From NCBI GenBank assembly GCA_030653175.1, contig JAURZV010000079.1, positions 62,001 to 126,000 on the forward strand: a stretch of 64,000 nucleotides of DNA, in the 5' to 3' direction. Positions 9,339 through 20,139 of this stretch are shown here, piece by piece (the first letter of the stretch is position 1; every line of letters starts with the position of its first letter). The notes beneath the pieces are model-generated. The model did not search any database and was not told where the DNA came from. It saw nothing but the letters and a program-made list of their open reading frames with translations. The translations under genes were made by a program, and so were the position numbers. This DNA is from Methylobacter sp. GTDB lineage: Bacteria; Pseudomonadota; Gammaproteobacteria; Methylococcales; Methylomonadaceae.

Positions 9339-9339
9339 A

Positions 9340-9905
9340 TTGTCCAGCGAAGTGCGGTACATACAATGAAATCTACCATCAAATGATGGTAGTTATACTG
9401 GTAGGCAGTTTACCAGCAACGTACTTATAGAGACCGAAGTTGACAAAGCGACATAATAAACTATAGGTTAGATAGCTGCCTTAACAACTAGGCGGGTTAA
9501 TAAACCTAAAAAATCAGTTGGATTTGTTATTCTCCCGCTACCGCAAGGGCGACCTGCCGGTCGCCCCCTACCATGCTCACACCATTCGGGTGAATTATTT
9601 TAGGAGGTAATATCAAGGCTTAACTCATACAACTCAAGTGCTTCAGCTCATGGCGCTTTGTTCAACCGATTTTTTTAGGATAAACGATAGTGGTGCGCAT
9701 CATGAACATAGATTGGTTGGCAGACGGGATGCCGGATACTAAATATGCTTCTGACGTTGCTTAATCAAATCAGGACTCCATAACACCACGAAGACACGAA
9801 GTTCACGAAGAAAAAGCTAAAGTAAAACTTCGTGTCTTCGTGGTTAATTAATTTTTTATTGATTGAACATACTTGATGCCTTTGGAGCCGACATCAGTCA
9901 CCCCA
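9340..9905. other. Intergenic region between ssrA and malQ
   Basis: No gene recognised. It holds a short palindrome GGGCGACCTGCCGGTCGCCC near 9548-9567 and, at 9781-9847, a long CACGAAG-type hairpin described separately. Nothing resembling an integrase or an att repeat was seen. Confidence 0.5.
9781..9847. repeat. CACGAAG-type palindromic repeat (copy 2)
   Basis: The left arm at 9781-9803 and right arm at 9827-9847 (AACTTCGTGTCTTCGTGGTT) form a long hairpin just downstream of the malQ stop. It is the same family as the copies at 1513, 47422 and 48502. Confidence 0.8.
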
Positions 9906-11375
9906 TTATTTACGATTAAACAATCCAACCAGATACGCGAATCTGACCGACCGTTCATGTGACAATTGATTCCACTGAAAGCGCCACTTCCAGTTGCCCA
10001 CCGTCGTACCAGGGGTATTCATTCGATGCTCAGAACCCAGCTCCAAAATATCCTGCATGGGAATTACCGCAAGATTTGCAACCGATGCCAATGCAGCATG
10101 AATTAGCGCACAATGCAATGGCATTGCCGGATTGCCAAGATAATTGTAAATGTAATTTTTCTCGTCATTGCTAATACCCTGCAACCAACCTAAAGTCGTG
10201 TCATTGTCATGAGTCCCGGTATAAACAACGCAGTTTTTTTCATAATTGTCAGGTAAATAAGGATTATCAGGGCCGCTACCAAATGCAAACTGCAAAATCT
10301 TCATGCCGGGTAAATCAAACTCATCTCTTAACGCCTCAACTTCAGGCGTAATAATACCCAAATCTTCAGCAACCAATGGAATCGACCCATGCTCTGCTTT
10401 TATTGCATTCAGTAATGCCTTGCCTGGCGCCTTAACCCATAACCCATTAATTGCGGTGTCTTCATTTGCCGGTATCTCCCAAGCCGCTTCAAGCCCCCGA
10501 AAATGATCGATCCGAATAATATCAAACATCTCAAGCTGAGTTTTCATCCTTTCAACCCACCAATGAAATCCGGTTTTCTTCAGGTAATTCCAGTTATAGT
10601 GCGGATTGCCCCAGCGCTGGCCTGTTTCAGAAAAATAATCAGGCGGCACACCCGTCACGACTGACATCTCTCCTGATTCATCGAGTTTAAAAACATCGCG
10701 ATGAGCCCAGACATCCGAGCTGTCATAAGACACAAAGATAGGGATATCCCCAAACAAAAACACACCATGCCGGTTGGCATAAGCCTTTAATTCCAGCCAT
10801 TGCTGAAAAAACACATATTGCTCAAATTTAATACATTCAATTTGTGTTTTTAACCGGCGACGCGCCTCTTTTATTGCTTTTGCATCCCTTTCCTTAAAAT
10901 GCTCAGGCCATTGATTCCAACATTGTTGATTAAACTCAACTCTAAGGGCCATAAACAAAGCAAAATCATCAAGCCAAAATGCTTTTTCCTGACAAAAATG
11001 CGCAAAATCATCCTTACCCTGTTGTTCTGCGCGCTCCAAAAAACCGTAACAGGCCTTTGTTACCAGACACCTAACAGCGCAGTCGCCGGCACATTCTTCG
11101 CATTTTTCAGAGCGCTGCAGCCAACCTTTCTTCACTAACCAATCGATATTAATTAATTCCGGATTACCGGCATGAGCAGACAAACACTGATAAGGCGAAC
11201 CATCCGCATGGGTCATGCCTAAAGGCAAAACTTGCCATACGCTAACCCCGGAATCATGCAGAAATTTTATAAAATTATAAGCTTCCTGCCCTAAATCGCC
11301 CTGCCTACCCGCACCCGGTAACGATGTGATATGCAACAAAATACCGGCTCGACGTTTATTTAAGATGTCATTCAC
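9906..11375 (-). CDS. malQ: 4-alpha-glucanotransferase (amylomaltase)
   Basis: GH77 disproportionating enzyme that transfers maltodextrin segments and recycles short glucans from glycogen breakdown. The 489-aa length fits the short form. Catalytic motifs are present: IIRIDHFRG (nucleophile Asp), VAEDLG (acid/base Glu) and YTGTHDNDT (stabilising Asp). The N-terminal RRAGILLHITSLPG is typical. The start at 11373-11375 is GTG (encoding MNDILNKRR). The gene is last in a probable minus-strand run glgC, GH57 amylase, malQ, though about 160 nt separate it from the amylase gene. Confidence 0.95.
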   Translation of the reverse strand: MNDILNKRRAGILLHITSLPGAGRQGDLGQEAYNFIKFLHDSGVSVWQVLPLGMTHADGSPYQCLSAHAGNPELINIDWLVKKGWLQRSEKCEECAGDCAVRCLVTKACYGFLERAEQQGKDDFAHFCQEKAFWLDDFALFMALRVEFNQQCWNQWPEHFKERDAKAIKEARRRLKTQIECIKFEQYVFFQQWLELKAYANRHGVFLFGDIPIFVSYDSSDVWAHRDVFKLDESGEMSVVTGVPPDYFSETGQRWGNPHYNWNYLKKTGFHWWVERMKTQLEMFDIIRIDHFRGLEAAWEIPANEDTAINGLWVKAPGKALLNAIKAEHGSIPLVAEDLGIITPEVEALRDEFDLPGMKILQFAFGSGPDNPYLPDNYEKNCVVYTGTHDNDTTLGWLQGISNDEKNYIYNYLGNPAMPLHCALIHAALASVANLAVIPMQDILELGSEHRMNTPGTTVGNWKWRFQWNQLSHERSVRFAYLVGLFNRK

Positions 11376-11536
11376 ACTTAGTGGTCTCTCGTTTATGTTT
11401 TCAGTTGTTGGTTTTTAGGACTGATAAACCACGTCCATTTTGAAAATCGTAGGGGCAACCCTTGTGGTTGCCCTGTTTTCTATGAACATTCGTTATGAAG
11501 AAAGGGCGGGCACAAGACCAGCCCCCCTACCATCAA

Positions 11537-13231
11537 TTATGTAAGTTCGACGCCTGGGCGCATTGCGCCGCCCATAGCCGGAGTACCGGATCCCTGCGTA
11601 AATGACATCGCCAGATAAGCGGGCGGCTCTTCACCCAGCAATCTATACAAATTAGCCAAATTAAGCCGGAATTGTTTTTCAAAGTTACTGACCGCTTCCC
11701 CTGGATTATAATCGCCAAACCACCAAAACCAGTCAGAACCTTCACAGACGGCCAGCTGAAACTCAGCCTGTTGCACTTGTTTATCCGTTAATCTGCCCGC
11801 CGAAATCACCTTGTCAAATGTCCATTTGGCATCGCCCAGCATGTCCCAACCGCGATTCTTGTCCGCATCGCCTATCCAGGTCGAGAACGTACCGTAAACC
11901 CAACTGCCCGCAACCATTTTCGCCAGTGGTTTAATCTCAACCTTACTTTGCAAACATTCCGAAAAAGTAGTTAATTCAATATTTGGATGACCGGCCAGCC
12001 GTTGATACAAGGCATTGAGAAAGTAGTAGCCATTAGCAGGGAAATATTCCCATGCATTCTCCCCATCCATGATTATTGAAACCACTTTGTCACCGGACTC
12101 ATGTATAGCAATATTTTCGAGATGATGAATCAAATCGCCGACAGCATCATCGGCATGCCATTTTGAATATTCAAAACCGATAAGGTCGGATAGACCGTCA
12201 TCGCGAAAAAAACAGGCTATATCGGTTTTCTGAAGCTTAAAAGGATGATGAATTCCTGATTTTTTATCGTTTTCAGGAAGATTCAAACTATTATGCAGCA
12301 CAGAACCGCCACTTGCGGTCCAGTCAAAACCAAAATCACCCAATATTTTTAATGTCTGATCACTAACACCGCCTTCCGAAGGCCAGCATCCTTTAGGTTT
12401 AAAACCAAATAATCGCTTAAAGGTCTGCACACCCTTCTCAAGGTGCCACAAAACGCGCTCTTCTCCGCCCGGATAGGTATCCAGCTCCGGCAAAGGAGCA
12501 TCAGGCATAGCCTCATGGGTAGACTTCAAATCCAGCAAAAGCGGCATGATAGGATGGGCGTAAGGCGTCACAGAAAGCTCAACCTGCCCTTTTCTGGCTA
12601 ATGCCTTATATCGACAGATAATACTGCTCAGCTGCTCGGCAATAACCTCTATAATTTCAATCCTGTCGTGCAGCGTATAGCCGGAGCCTTTTTCTATCAG
12701 ACGTTTTATTCGGCTATCTGTTAACTTTATTGTTTCTCCCATCCAAATCAGATGATACCAAGCCAGAACATCACTGATAAATTGAGAATTGACATAAGTT
12801 AATGAATCATAATGGTGTTCAAGCCAATCGGCCATCTCAATCAATCTTTTGAAAGTCGGGTAACGGTTTATTTGTCTTTCCCTGTTCGCTCGCATACAGT
12901 CTTTGACTAATCTCATGCGTTCTTCAGGATCCGCCGGGATACTGGGATCAACCAGTGCCGCCAATAAAGGATCGGTGATCGAAATGCGATCATGCAAATA
13001 GCCGTTGACTTGCCTGGCATATTCCTCAATTTGTTCCAAAAGTATAGGCGCAAAATTCACTACCGCCTTGGCCTGCGGTACTGCTTCCAGATGCGCCACC
13101 ATATCTACATAGTCCTTAATAACATGCAGATACGTCCATGGCAGCTTAAATTCTCCTGATTGTAAATCTCTATATTCCGGCTGATGCATGTGCCAGCACA
13201 AGACTAACTTCAATTTTCTTTTATCTGACAT
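11537..13231 (-). CDS. GH57 alpha-amylase family glycoside hydrolase
   Basis: A 564-aa cytoplasmic retaining hydrolase of the GH57 (COG1449) type, acting on alpha-1,4-glucans. Motifs include the N-terminal [21 protein letters not shown] with the candidate nucleophile Glu, and [12 protein letters not shown] with the candidate acid/base Asp. No signal peptide, so its substrate is intracellular glycogen or maltodextrin. The start codon lies inside the 3' end of glgC (11-nt overlap), suggesting translational coupling. Amylase, alpha-glucanotransferase and related specificities cannot be separated from sequence alone. Confidence 0.88.
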   Translation of the reverse strand: MSDKRKLKLVLCWHMHQPEYRDLQSGEFKLPWTYLHVIKDYVDMVAHLEAVPQAKAVVNFAPILLEQIEEYARQVNGYLHDRISITDPLLAALVDPSIPADPEERMRLVKDCMRANRERQINRYPTFKRLIEMADWLEHHYDSLTYVNSQFISDVLAWYHLIWMGETIKLTDSRIKRLIEKGSGYTLHDRIEIIEVIAEQLSSIICRYKALARKGQVELSVTPYAHPIMPLLLDLKSTHEAMPDAPLPELDTYPGGEERVLWHLEKGVQTFKRLFGFKPKGCWPSEGGVSDQTLKILGDFGFDWTASGGSVLHNSLNLPENDKKSGIHHPFKLQKTDIACFFRDDGLSDLIGFEYSKWHADDAVGDLIHHLENIAIHESGDKVVSIIMDGENAWEYFPANGYYFLNALYQRLAGHPNIELTTFSECLQSKVEIKPLAKMVAGSWVYGTFSTWIGDADKNRGWDMLGDAKWTFDKVISAGRLTDKQVQQAEFQLAVCEGSDWFWWFGDYNPGEAVSNFEKQFRLNLANLYRLLGEEPPAYLAMSFTQGSGTPAMGGAMRPGVELT

Positions 13232-14501
13232 AATGTCTTTTTTGCCCCAGCATATCCGGTGTAACCAAAACGACTCCGCCAGGACTTACATGAAATTTCT
13301 TTTCATCTTCCGCTCTATTTTCACCAATCACAGTGCCTTCCGGAATTTCACAGCCTTTTTCTATAATCGCCTTGGTAATACGACAATGGCGACCGATATT
13401 AACTTCCGGCAAAACGATAGTATCTTGTAAAGTCGTGTACGAATTAACGCGGACATTGGAGAATAATAAAGAATGCCTGACTTTTGCTCCGGAAATCACA
13501 CAGCCGCCTGAAACCATGGAGTCAACTGCCAGACCTCGTCTTTTGTCGCTATCAAAAACAAACTTGGCCGGAGGCGTTTGCGCCTGATAAGTCCATATAG
13601 GCCAGGTTTTATCGTATAAATTCAAATCCGGTTTTACGCCAATCAATTCCATATTGGCAGACCAGTACGCATCAATGGTACCTACATCGCGCCAGTAACT
13701 TTGTTCCCCGCTTTGTAAATCCAAAAAAGGATAAGCATTGACTATATATTTATCGATAACGGCGGGAATAATATCTTTGCCGAAATCACGGGTTGAGCCT
13801 TTGGTATCGGCATCTTTAAGCAATTGTTCAAACAGAAAACCGGCATTAAAAATATAAATACCCATGGACGCCAATGCAGTGTCGGTTCTGCCCGGCATAA
13901 GGGGGGGGTGCTCAGGCTTTTCCACAAAAGCCCTGACCCGCCGATTGTTGTCAACATCCATGACGCCAAAAGCCGTTGCATCCAGCAGCGAGACCTCTAT
14001 ACAGCCTATCGTTAAATCGGCATTTTTTTCAACATGATCGGCAAGCATGGCGCCGTAATCCATTTTATAAATATGATCGCCGGCCAGCACTAAAATATGT
14101 TCGGGATTGCGACTGCGCAAAATATCAATATTCTGGAAAATGGCGTCAGCGGTTCCTTCATACCAGGAATTCTCATCATGCCGTTGTTGCGCGGGCATCA
14201 AGTCGACATATTCACCAAATTCACCGCGCAAAAACCCCCAGCCCTGCTGAATATGCCTGATCAGTGAATCCGACTTGTATTGGGTCAATACGCCTATCTT
14301 GCGTATGCCGGAATTCATGCAGTTCGACAGCGGAAAATCAATGATCCGAAACTTGCCACCGAAGGGCACAGCCGGCTTGGCGCGCCAATCGGTCATATTC
14401 ATTAACCGTGAACCGCGACCGCCGGCCAATATTAACGCAATGGTATTGCGGGTTAAGTGACTGATATTATGATCATGCTTTTGCTTACTTGACGCTGACA
14501 T
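13221..14501 (-). CDS. glgC: Glucose-1-phosphate adenylyltransferase
   Basis: First committed step of glycogen synthesis: ATP + glucose-1-phosphate to ADP-glucose + PPi. 426 aa. The nucleotide-binding loop is [11 protein letters not shown], followed by [29 protein letters not shown] and FVEKPEHPP (sugar-phosphate site). The C-terminal left-handed beta-helix region includes [18 protein letters not shown] lies before the ATG at 14501. It is divergently transcribed from glgB across a 91-bp spacer and overlaps the downstream GH57 gene. Confidence 0.97.
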   Translation of the reverse strand: MSASSKQKHDHNISHLTRNTIALILAGGRGSRLMNMTDWRAKPAVPFGGKFRIIDFPLSNCMNSGIRKIGVLTQYKSDSLIRHIQQGWGFLRGEFGEYVDLMPAQQRHDENSWYEGTADAIFQNIDILRSRNPEHILVLAGDHIYKMDYGAMLADHVEKNADLTIGCIEVSLLDATAFGVMDVDNNRRVRAFVEKPEHPPLMPGRTDTALASMGIYIFNAGFLFEQLLKDADTKGSTRDFGKDIIPAVIDKYIVNAYPFLDLQSGEQSYWRDVGTIDAYWSANMELIGVKPDLNLYDKTWPIWTYQAQTPPAKFVFDSDKRRGLAVDSMVSGGCVISGAKVRHSLLFSNVRVNSYTTLQDTIVLPEVNIGRHCRITKAIIEKGCEIPEGTVIGENRAEDEKKFHVSPGGVVLVTPDMLGQKRHYVR

Positions 14502-14592
14502 TTTTCATCTCCATGTGGAATAGACTGACAACTCTTGATGTGTTTGGTAACATTCACCTAACTATTATTCCACTACGCCGAGGCTATTCATA

Positions 14593-16767
14593 GTGAAAAA
14601 GCAATCTATAAACGTACTTGATTCTGATGCTATAAAAATCATGGAAGCCAGACATCATGATCCTTTTTCAGTTTTAGGTCGCCATCTCAAGAACAATCAC
14701 ATTCAGGTTAAGGTGTATCTGCCTTATGCAGAAACAGTGTGCTTTAGTCACAACGGCGCTGTTTTAAACCGGCTACCCGATACGGACTTTTTCGAATATA
14801 ACGCCGAACATGAACAATTGCCAGAACATTATCGATTGTCCTGGATCGATAAGGACGGTTACAGCCACGAAAACCATGACCCGTATGATTTTGGCACTCA
14901 ATTGCCGGAGTTCGACCAGCATTTATTCGGCGAAGGCAAACACTGGCACATTTACCAAAAACTGGGCGGACATCTGCACAACGCAGATGGTATTGACGGG
15001 GTTCTATTTACGGTCTGGGCGCCCAACGCCGGACGGGTCAGCGTGGTGGGCGATTTTAATCGTTGGGACGGACGCTGCAACCCAATGCGCAGCTTGGGCG
15101 GCAGCGGCATCTGGGAGCTGTTCATGCCGGATTTGCAAGTCGGTTGTTACTATAAATTCGAGATATTAAACCGCAATACCAACGAGGTTCTGTTAAAAAC
15201 CGACCCTTATGGTCAACAGTTTGAGTTTCGTCCCAATACCTCGTCCATCGTGATCCATGAAAACAGCTATGTTTGGGAAGATCGGCAATGGATGGACGAG
15301 CGTGTCCGCCACAATTGGCTGCATGAACCTATGTCCATCTACGAGGTTCATCTGGGTTCCTGGCGACGCGATCATCTGGGCAATTTCCTCAATTATCGTG
15401 AACTGGCCGTGCAGCTGGTCGACTATGTCAAGGAGATGGGCTTTACCCATATTGAATTATTGCCGGTGACCGAGCACCCGCTGGATGCCTCCTGGGGTTA
15501 TCAAACCACCGGTTATTTTGCCCCGACCAGTCGTCACGGCACACCGGATGATTTTCGCTATTTTGTCGACATCTGCCATCAAAACGGTATCGGCGTGATT
15601 CTGGACTGGGTGCCCGCGCATTTCCCCAAAGACAGCTTTGCGCTGGCCCGCTTTGACGGCAGCGCGCTTTACGAACACGAAGACCCGCGCAAGGGCGAAC
15701 ACCGCGATTGGGGCACATTAATCTATAACTTCGGCCGCAATGAAGTTAAAAACTTTTTGCTGTCCAGCGCCATTTTCTGGCTGGAGGAATTTCATCTTGA
15801 CGGCTTGCGGGTCGATGCCGTGGCCTCGATGCTGTACCTGGATTATTCCCGCGATGATAATGACTGGATTCCCAATATGTATGGGGGCAACGAAAACCTG
15901 GAAGCGATAGATTTTCTGAGAGAACTGAATACCGTCACCCATGACCAGCACCCCGGCACCGTGATGATGGCTGAAGAATCCACATCCTGGCCGCAGGTGA
16001 CCCGTCCGACCTGGACCGGCGGATTGGGTTTTTCGATGAAATGGAATATGGGCTGGATGCATGACACGCTGGCTTACATGAGCCAGGAGCCGATACACCG
16101 CAAATATCATCATGACCAACTCACTTTCGGTATGCTCTATGCCTTCACCGAAAACTTCTGCCTGCCTTTTTCCCACGATGAAGTGGTGCACGGCAAAGGC
16201 TCTCTGGTCAGCAAAATGCCGGGGGATGAATGGCAGCGTTTCGCCAATCTTCGGCTGCTGTACACCTTGATGTACACCTATCCCGGCAAAAAACTGCTGT
16301 TTATGGGCTGTGAATTCGGGCAAGGCACCGAATGGAATTTCAACAAAGAATTGGACTGGTATGTGCTGGACTACCCGCATCACAAGGGCGTGCAATCGTT
16401 GGTAAAAGACCTGAACCGGCTTTATAAAAAACACCCGGCCTTATACCAGCATGATTTCGATCATCAGGGTTTTGACTGGATCGATTGCCATGATGTGCAG
16501 CAATCCATCATCAGTTATCGGCGCAAGACCGAGCATGAAGACTTGATTGTCGTGCTCAACTTTACACCGGTAGCTCGTGAGCAATACCGAATCGGCGTGC
16601 CCATGGCAGGCACTTATACGGAAATATTCAATTCCGACTCCGGTTACTACGACGGCAGCAATGTCGGCAACGGTGCGGCATTGTCGGAACCGACAGCGTG
16701 GATGAATCAGCCTCACTCTATCAGCCTGACTTTACCGCCCCTGGGGGCCGTGATTTTGAAACTATAG
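14593..16767 (+). CDS. glgB: 1,4-alpha-glucan branching enzyme (GH13)
   Basis: Makes alpha-1,6 branches in glycogen. 724 aa, with an N-terminal N1 region ([11 protein letters not shown]), a CBM48 module ([18 protein letters not shown]) and the GH13 barrel: [20 protein letters not shown] (nucleophile Asp), [10 protein letters not shown] (acid/base Glu) and [12 protein letters not shown] (stabilising His-Asp). The C-terminal beta domain ends [12 protein letters not shown] second, unrelated GH57-type branching enzyme is encoded at 23904. Divergent from glgC, so both may share control elements in 14502-14592. Confidence 0.97.
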   Translation: MKKQSINVLDSDAIKIMEARHHDPFSVLGRHLKNNHIQVKVYLPYAETVCFSHNGAVLNRLPDTDFFEYNAEHEQLPEHYRLSWIDKDGYSHENHDPYDFGTQLPEFDQHLFGEGKHWHIYQKLGGHLHNADGIDGVLFTVWAPNAGRVSVVGDFNRWDGRCNPMRSLGGSGIWELFMPDLQVGCYYKFEILNRNTNEVLLKTDPYGQQFEFRPNTSSIVIHENSYVWEDRQWMDERVRHNWLHEPMSIYEVHLGSWRRDHLGNFLNYRELAVQLVDYVKEMGFTHIELLPVTEHPLDASWGYQTTGYFAPTSRHGTPDDFRYFVDICHQNGIGVILDWVPAHFPKDSFALARFDGSALYEHEDPRKGEHRDWGTLIYNFGRNEVKNFLLSSAIFWLEEFHLDGLRVDAVASMLYLDYSRDDNDWIPNMYGGNENLEAIDFLRELNTVTHDQHPGTVMMAEESTSWPQVTRPTWTGGLGFSMKWNMGWMHDTLAYMSQEPIHRKYHHDQLTFGMLYAFTENFCLPFSHDEVVHGKGSLVSKMPGDEWQRFANLRLLYTLMYTYPGKKLLFMGCEFGQGTEWNFNKELDWYVLDYPHHKGVQSLVKDLNRLYKKHPALYQHDFDHQGFDWIDCHDVQQSIISYRRKTEHEDLIVVLNFTPVAREQYRIGVPMAGTYTEIFNSDSGYYDGSNVGNGAALSEPTAWMNQPHSISLTLPPLGAVILKL

Positions 16768-16815
16768 GCCGTTAAATTAAGCTAAACTTCGCATCATTTG
16801 ATAAGGAGAGTTTCG

Positions 16816-17022
16816 ATGTCAATCGCCGAACAAATTTATGAGGTCGCCAAACCGTTACCGGAATCTTTGGCGCTGGAAGCCCTGCATTTTATTGAATACC
16901 TGAGCTGTAAAAATGCAGATCGTGCAGAGATGTCCGACCTAACACGCGCACAAGAAATTGTAATGAAACACATTTGGGATAACCAGGATGATGAGGTTTG
17001 GAACGATGTTAAAAAGCTCTGA
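16816..17022 (+). CDS. Antitoxin-like protein (DUF2281 type) of a MazF-like pair
   Basis: A 68-aa acidic protein with AEQIYEVAKPLPESLALEALHFIEYL, a pattern common in small antitoxin-like DUF2281 proteins, then a polar tail. AAGGAG lies 7 nt before the ATG at 16816, which decides the start over an in-frame opening at 16798. It overlaps the MazF-like gene by 17 nt, as expected for a toxin-antitoxin pair. It presumably neutralises the toxin and binds their promoter. Because the toxin is frameshifted, the antitoxin may now be free of selection. Confidence 0.7.
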   Translation: MSIAEQIYEVAKPLPESLALEALHFIEYLSCKNADRAEMSDLTRAQEIVMKHIWDNQDDEVWNDVKKL

Positions 17023-17343
17023 CATCGTCCAAATTCCATTTCCATTTTCCGACCTGACTTACCAAAAGCGTCGCCCAGTGTTGTTACTGACTACCCCGGA
17101 TGCTTTTGGTGATTTCCTTGCTGCGGCTATTACCTCTCAGGCAGGCCACGATGATGCCGTTTTGCTACAAGACGATGACATTGTTGACGGCCGGTTGCCA
17201 AAAATAAGCTGGATACGTGCTACAAGGCTGTTTTCCCTGAACCGTGACACTGTCATCGTTACGCTGGGTGCCTCAAACCGGCAGCGTTCGAGCGTATCCA
17301 CAAGGAAATCTGTGTGAGACTTGGTTGTAAACCTTGCAAGTAA
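17006..17343 (+). pseudogene. MazF/PemK-like toxin with C-terminal frameshift
   Basis: The frame starting MLKSSDIVQIPFPF encodes the MazF/PemK core (PFPFSDLTYQKRRPVLLL, then DGRLPKISWIRATRLFSLN). MazF toxins are sequence-specific mRNA interferases. Around 17270 the expected reading is lost: the current frame ends at 17317 with an abnormal tail (SNRQRSSVSTRKSV). The +2 frame instead reads KPAAFERIHKEICVRLGC and stops at 17341-17343, the usual family C-terminus. A single-base deletion near CTGGGTGCCTC explains this (an extra T would restore LGCLKPAAF). The toxin is probably inactive or altered; a sequencing error is possible. Confidence 0.75.
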
Positions 17344-17432
17344 ACATCTATTCATAAAGCAGTTACGCAGAGGTACGCACAGCGTACATAGCTCATCTGC
17401 TGAATAATTACCCGCTGATAAAAATCAACACC

Positions 17433-18866
17433 ATGAAAAAAATACTTTTTGTCACCAGTGAAGCCCATCCCCTGATTAAAACCGGAGGCTTGGCTGATGT
17501 TTCCGGCAGTTTGCCCAAGGCGTTATCGGAATTGGGTGAAGATGTGCGCATTATCATGCCCAATTATCAGGCTATCAAAACGACCGAAGAAGTTCGCTAC
17601 CTAAGCACAGTCTATGTAAATAATTACGCTGTGAATATCCTGGAAACCCGATTGCCGGGCACCGGCGTAATCGTGTTGCTGGTAGATTGCCCTGATTTTT
17701 TTAATTTTCCGGGCAATCCCTACGTTGATGAACACGGCAAGCCTTGGGCGAACAGCGCTGAACGTTTTGCCCTCTTTTGCCGCGTCACGGTAGAAGTTGC
17801 GATGAACCGGAGCTGGTTGGATTGGAAACCCGACATCGTTCACTGCAACGATTGGCAAAGCGGGCTGGTACCTGCGCTGCTGTCACTGGAATACAGCCGC
17901 CCGGCTATTGTTTTCACCATACATAACATGGCTTATCAGGGAGTATTCCCAAGCGCGACTTACCTTTCTTTAAACTTGCCCGGCCAACTTTGGAATCCGA
18001 ACGGCATAGAGTTTCATGACATGCTGTCATTCCTTAAAGGCGGCCTGATCTATTCCGATCGTATCACCACCGTAAGCCCGACCTATGCCAAGGAAATTCA
18101 AACCGCCGAGTTCGGCTATGGTCTGGAAGGTTTGTTAAGTCACCGAAAAGACTTCCTGAGCGGCATTATCAACGGCATCGATACCGACCACTGGAATCCG
18201 GAAACCGACACCAACATCAGCCAAACGTTTAATCGCTTTACGATACACAAAAAACTGCTTAATAAAGCAGCGCTACAGGAACAATTATCCCTGCCCGTTG
18301 ATAAAAACATTCCCGTGTTCGGGCTTATCAGTCGTTTGGTAGAACAAAAAGGCATTGATTTGATACTGGAATGTCTCCCCGAGATGCTGACCCACCCGCT
18401 GCAATTTGTACTGCTCGGCAGCGGTAACAAAGGTTTTGAACAGCGCTTGCACAATTTTGCCGAAAGCCACCCCGATAAAATATCGATCACCATTGGTTAT
18501 GACGAAACGCTGGCGCATCTGATTGAAGCGGGGGCAGATATTTTCCTGATGCCATCGCGCTTTGAACCCTGCGGTTTAAACCAGATATACAGTCAACGCT
18601 ACGGCACCATCCCCGTTGTCAGAAAAACCGGCGGACTGGCTGATACCGTCGTCGACACCGTCCCGGAAACACTGAACAATAATACTGCAACGGGACTTGT
18701 TTTCAATGAAGCGAGTCCCGGCGCGTTAATGGAAGCCATTAAACGCTCGCTTATCTTATACAGTCACCCTAAAACCTGGAAACAGCTACAAACCAACGGC
18801 ATGCAAAAAGACTACTCATGGAGCAAAAGCGCCAAACAATATATGACCTTGTACAGTCATCTGTAG
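17433..18866 (+). CDS. glgA: Glycogen synthase (ADP-glucose type)
   Basis: GT5 enzyme that elongates alpha-1,4-glucan from ADP-glucose. 477 aa, the usual bacterial length. The N-terminal KTGGLADVSGSLPKAL carries the ADP-glucose-binding Lys. HCNDWQSGLVPALL, TIHNMAYQG and NGIDTDHWNP follow. The C-terminal Rossmann domain has ISRLVEQKGIDL and the catalytic region SRFEPCGLNQIYSQRYGTIP with a KTGGLADTV loop. The gene lies after the toxin-antitoxin pair, about 90 nt downstream, and is followed by a palindromic repeat element and a hairpin terminator. Confidence 0.96.
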   Translation: MKKILFVTSEAHPLIKTGGLADVSGSLPKALSELGEDVRIIMPNYQAIKTTEEVRYLSTVYVNNYAVNILETRLPGTGVIVLLVDCPDFFNFPGNPYVDEHGKPWANSAERFALFCRVTVEVAMNRSWLDWKPDIVHCNDWQSGLVPALLSLEYSRPAIVFTIHNMAYQGVFPSATYLSLNLPGQLWNPNGIEFHDMLSFLKGGLIYSDRITTVSPTYAKEIQTAEFGYGLEGLLSHRKDFLSGIINGIDTDHWNPETDTNISQTFNRFTIHKKLLNKAALQEQLSLPVDKNIPVFGLISRLVEQKGIDLILECLPEMLTHPLQFVLLGSGNKGFEQRLHNFAESHPDKISITIGYDETLAHLIEAGADIFLMPSRFEPCGLNQIYSQRYGTIPVVRKTGGLADTVVDTVPETLNNNTATGLVFNEASPGALMEAIKRSLILYSHPKTWKQLQTNGMQKDYSWSKSAKQYMTLYSHL

Positions 18867-18878
18867 TTGGTCCGGTGA

Positions 18879-19076
18879 GCGGGTAGGATGGGTATGACTG
18901 CATTCACCACATCCATGTGGATTATGCAGGAGGTAGAGCACCAAAAGTAGGCGCTTTAGGCGACGCATGGAGCAGTTACCGAGAGGCGCTAGCCGAAACC
19001 CATCATAACGAATCGCCGACACGATGGGTTTTACTTCGTGCTTTACAAGTCGCGTTGCTCTACCCATCCTACCCGC
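18879..19076. repeat. 198-bp palindromic element with 16-bp perfect terminal inverted repeats
   Basis: The ends GCGGGTAGGATGGGTA (18879-18894) and TACCCATCCTACCCGC (19061-19076) are perfect inverted copies. Inside are AACCCATC/GATGGGTT arms and a block reading AGGTAGAGCACCAAAAGTAG and onward, which is repeated in reverse orientation near 35123-35163. No coding capacity. It resembles a MITE; no clear target duplication was found at the ends. Confidence 0.8.
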
Positions 19077-19133
19077 TGTAGCGATAATTATCCCATACCC
19101 TTACCGTCAACTTAGACATAAACCCACGAAAAA

Positions 19134-19166
19134 AAACCAAGGCTTGTAACCTTACGGCCTTGGTTT
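19134..19166. terminator. Hairpin terminator between glgA and the deacetylase gene
   Basis: The stem AAACCAAGGC (19134-19143) and GCCTTGGTTT (19157-19166) encloses a 13-nt loop. The T-rich end gives a plausible terminator for glgA on the plus strand. Confidence 0.6.
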
Positions 19167-19224
19167 GTCCGGTTAAGCTACACTAACCCGATCTACTCCC
19201 TTGCAAGATTAGCAAACACATCAA

Positions 19225-19995
19225 ATGACATTTAAATCAACCCGCAACAGCTTCATCATCGCCGTCAGCGTTATTGGTTTGTTACACACGTTTTTTGGAA
19301 TCAGCCTAGGGTGGCTGGTATTGCCAAGCACAGTTTATCTGGCATTAATCATTTACGGTTCGGCAATCATTCAATCCAATTTTCACACCCACGCCTATTG
19401 CCATGCGAATATTTCAGAAAAAGAAATTGCCCTGTCGTTTGACGATGGACCCAACCGGGAATACACTCCACAGGTGCTGTCAATATTAGCGCAGCACAAT
19501 GCTCCGGCAACTTTTTTTGTCATCGGAAAAAACATTCCGGGCAATGAAAGCATTTTGAAACAAATAGATACAGACGGACATAGTATTGGCAACCACAGCC
19601 ACACGCATTCTTTTTATGTGGATTTTAAAAGCTTGCAAGGCTTTAAGAATGAACTAAACCAGACCACGGAGAGTGTTTTCAAAGTCATTGGCAAACGCAT
19701 GAAATTATTCCGGCCGCCCTATGGAGTGACCACACCCAATCTTGCAAAAGCCTCAAATAGTTTGAATTACAGCATCATCGGCTGGAACATCCGCTCGTTC
19801 GATACAACCGCAGACACCGTACAAATCATAACCCGACGCGTACAAGCACAAATAAAACCGGGCGCTATTATTCTGTTTCATGATACTTCGGATAAAACCA
19901 TTCAAGTGTTAAAACAAACGCTTAATTTTGCGAAAGAAAATGGCTATAAAATAGTCAGCGTGGAGCGGCTTTTAAAGATTAAGGCCTACGAATAA
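19225..19995 (+). CDS. Membrane-anchored polysaccharide deacetylase
   Basis: A 256-aa protein with a long hydrophobic N-terminus (about residues 10-50, one or two membrane helices) followed by a NodB homology domain: LSFDDGPNREYT (catalytic base and metal Asp), ATFFVIGKN, HSIGNHSHTH (metal His residues), LFRPPYG and ILFHDT. It is a CE4-type de-N-acetylase of envelope or extracellular amino-sugar polymers. All metal-binding residues are present, so it is probably active. It has no obvious glycogen role, since glycogen is not acetylated; its place in the cluster may be incidental. Confidence 0.88.
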   Translation: MTFKSTRNSFIIAVSVIGLLHTFFGISLGWLVLPSTVYLALIIYGSAIIQSNFHTHAYCHANISEKEIALSFDDGPNREYTPQVLSILAQHNAPATFFVIGKNIPGNESILKQIDTDGHSIGNHSHTHSFYVDFKSLQGFKNELNQTTESVFKVIGKRMKLFRPPYGVTTPNLAKASNSLNYSIIGWNIRSFDTTADTVQIITRRVQAQIKPGAIILFHDTSDKTIQVLKQTLNFAKENGYKIVSVERLLKIKAYE

Positions 19996-20067
19996 CTGAA
20001 TGGTGAGGGATGATATGTATTCATCACTCACTTGGTACAACTCGGTAGTGCCATAGATTATGGTTAA

Positions 20068-20111
20068 TTTTTTGCGCCTAACCCAACAGGTGGGGCTTTT
20101 TGGCGCAAAAA
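20068..20111. terminator. Bidirectional terminator between convergent genes
   Basis: TTTTTTGCGCC (20068-20078) is mirrored by GGCGCAAAAA (20102-20111), giving U-runs on both strands between the deacetylase (plus) and PLD (minus) genes. Confidence 0.7.
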
Positions 20112-20139
20112 CTCTCCCAACAGCCAAGGGCAAACCGGT

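Noticed and set aside
8880-9905. Integrated element at the ssrA 3' end
   Set aside because: No integrase, no direct repeat of the ssrA 3' end, and ordinary housekeeping or glycogen genes follow.
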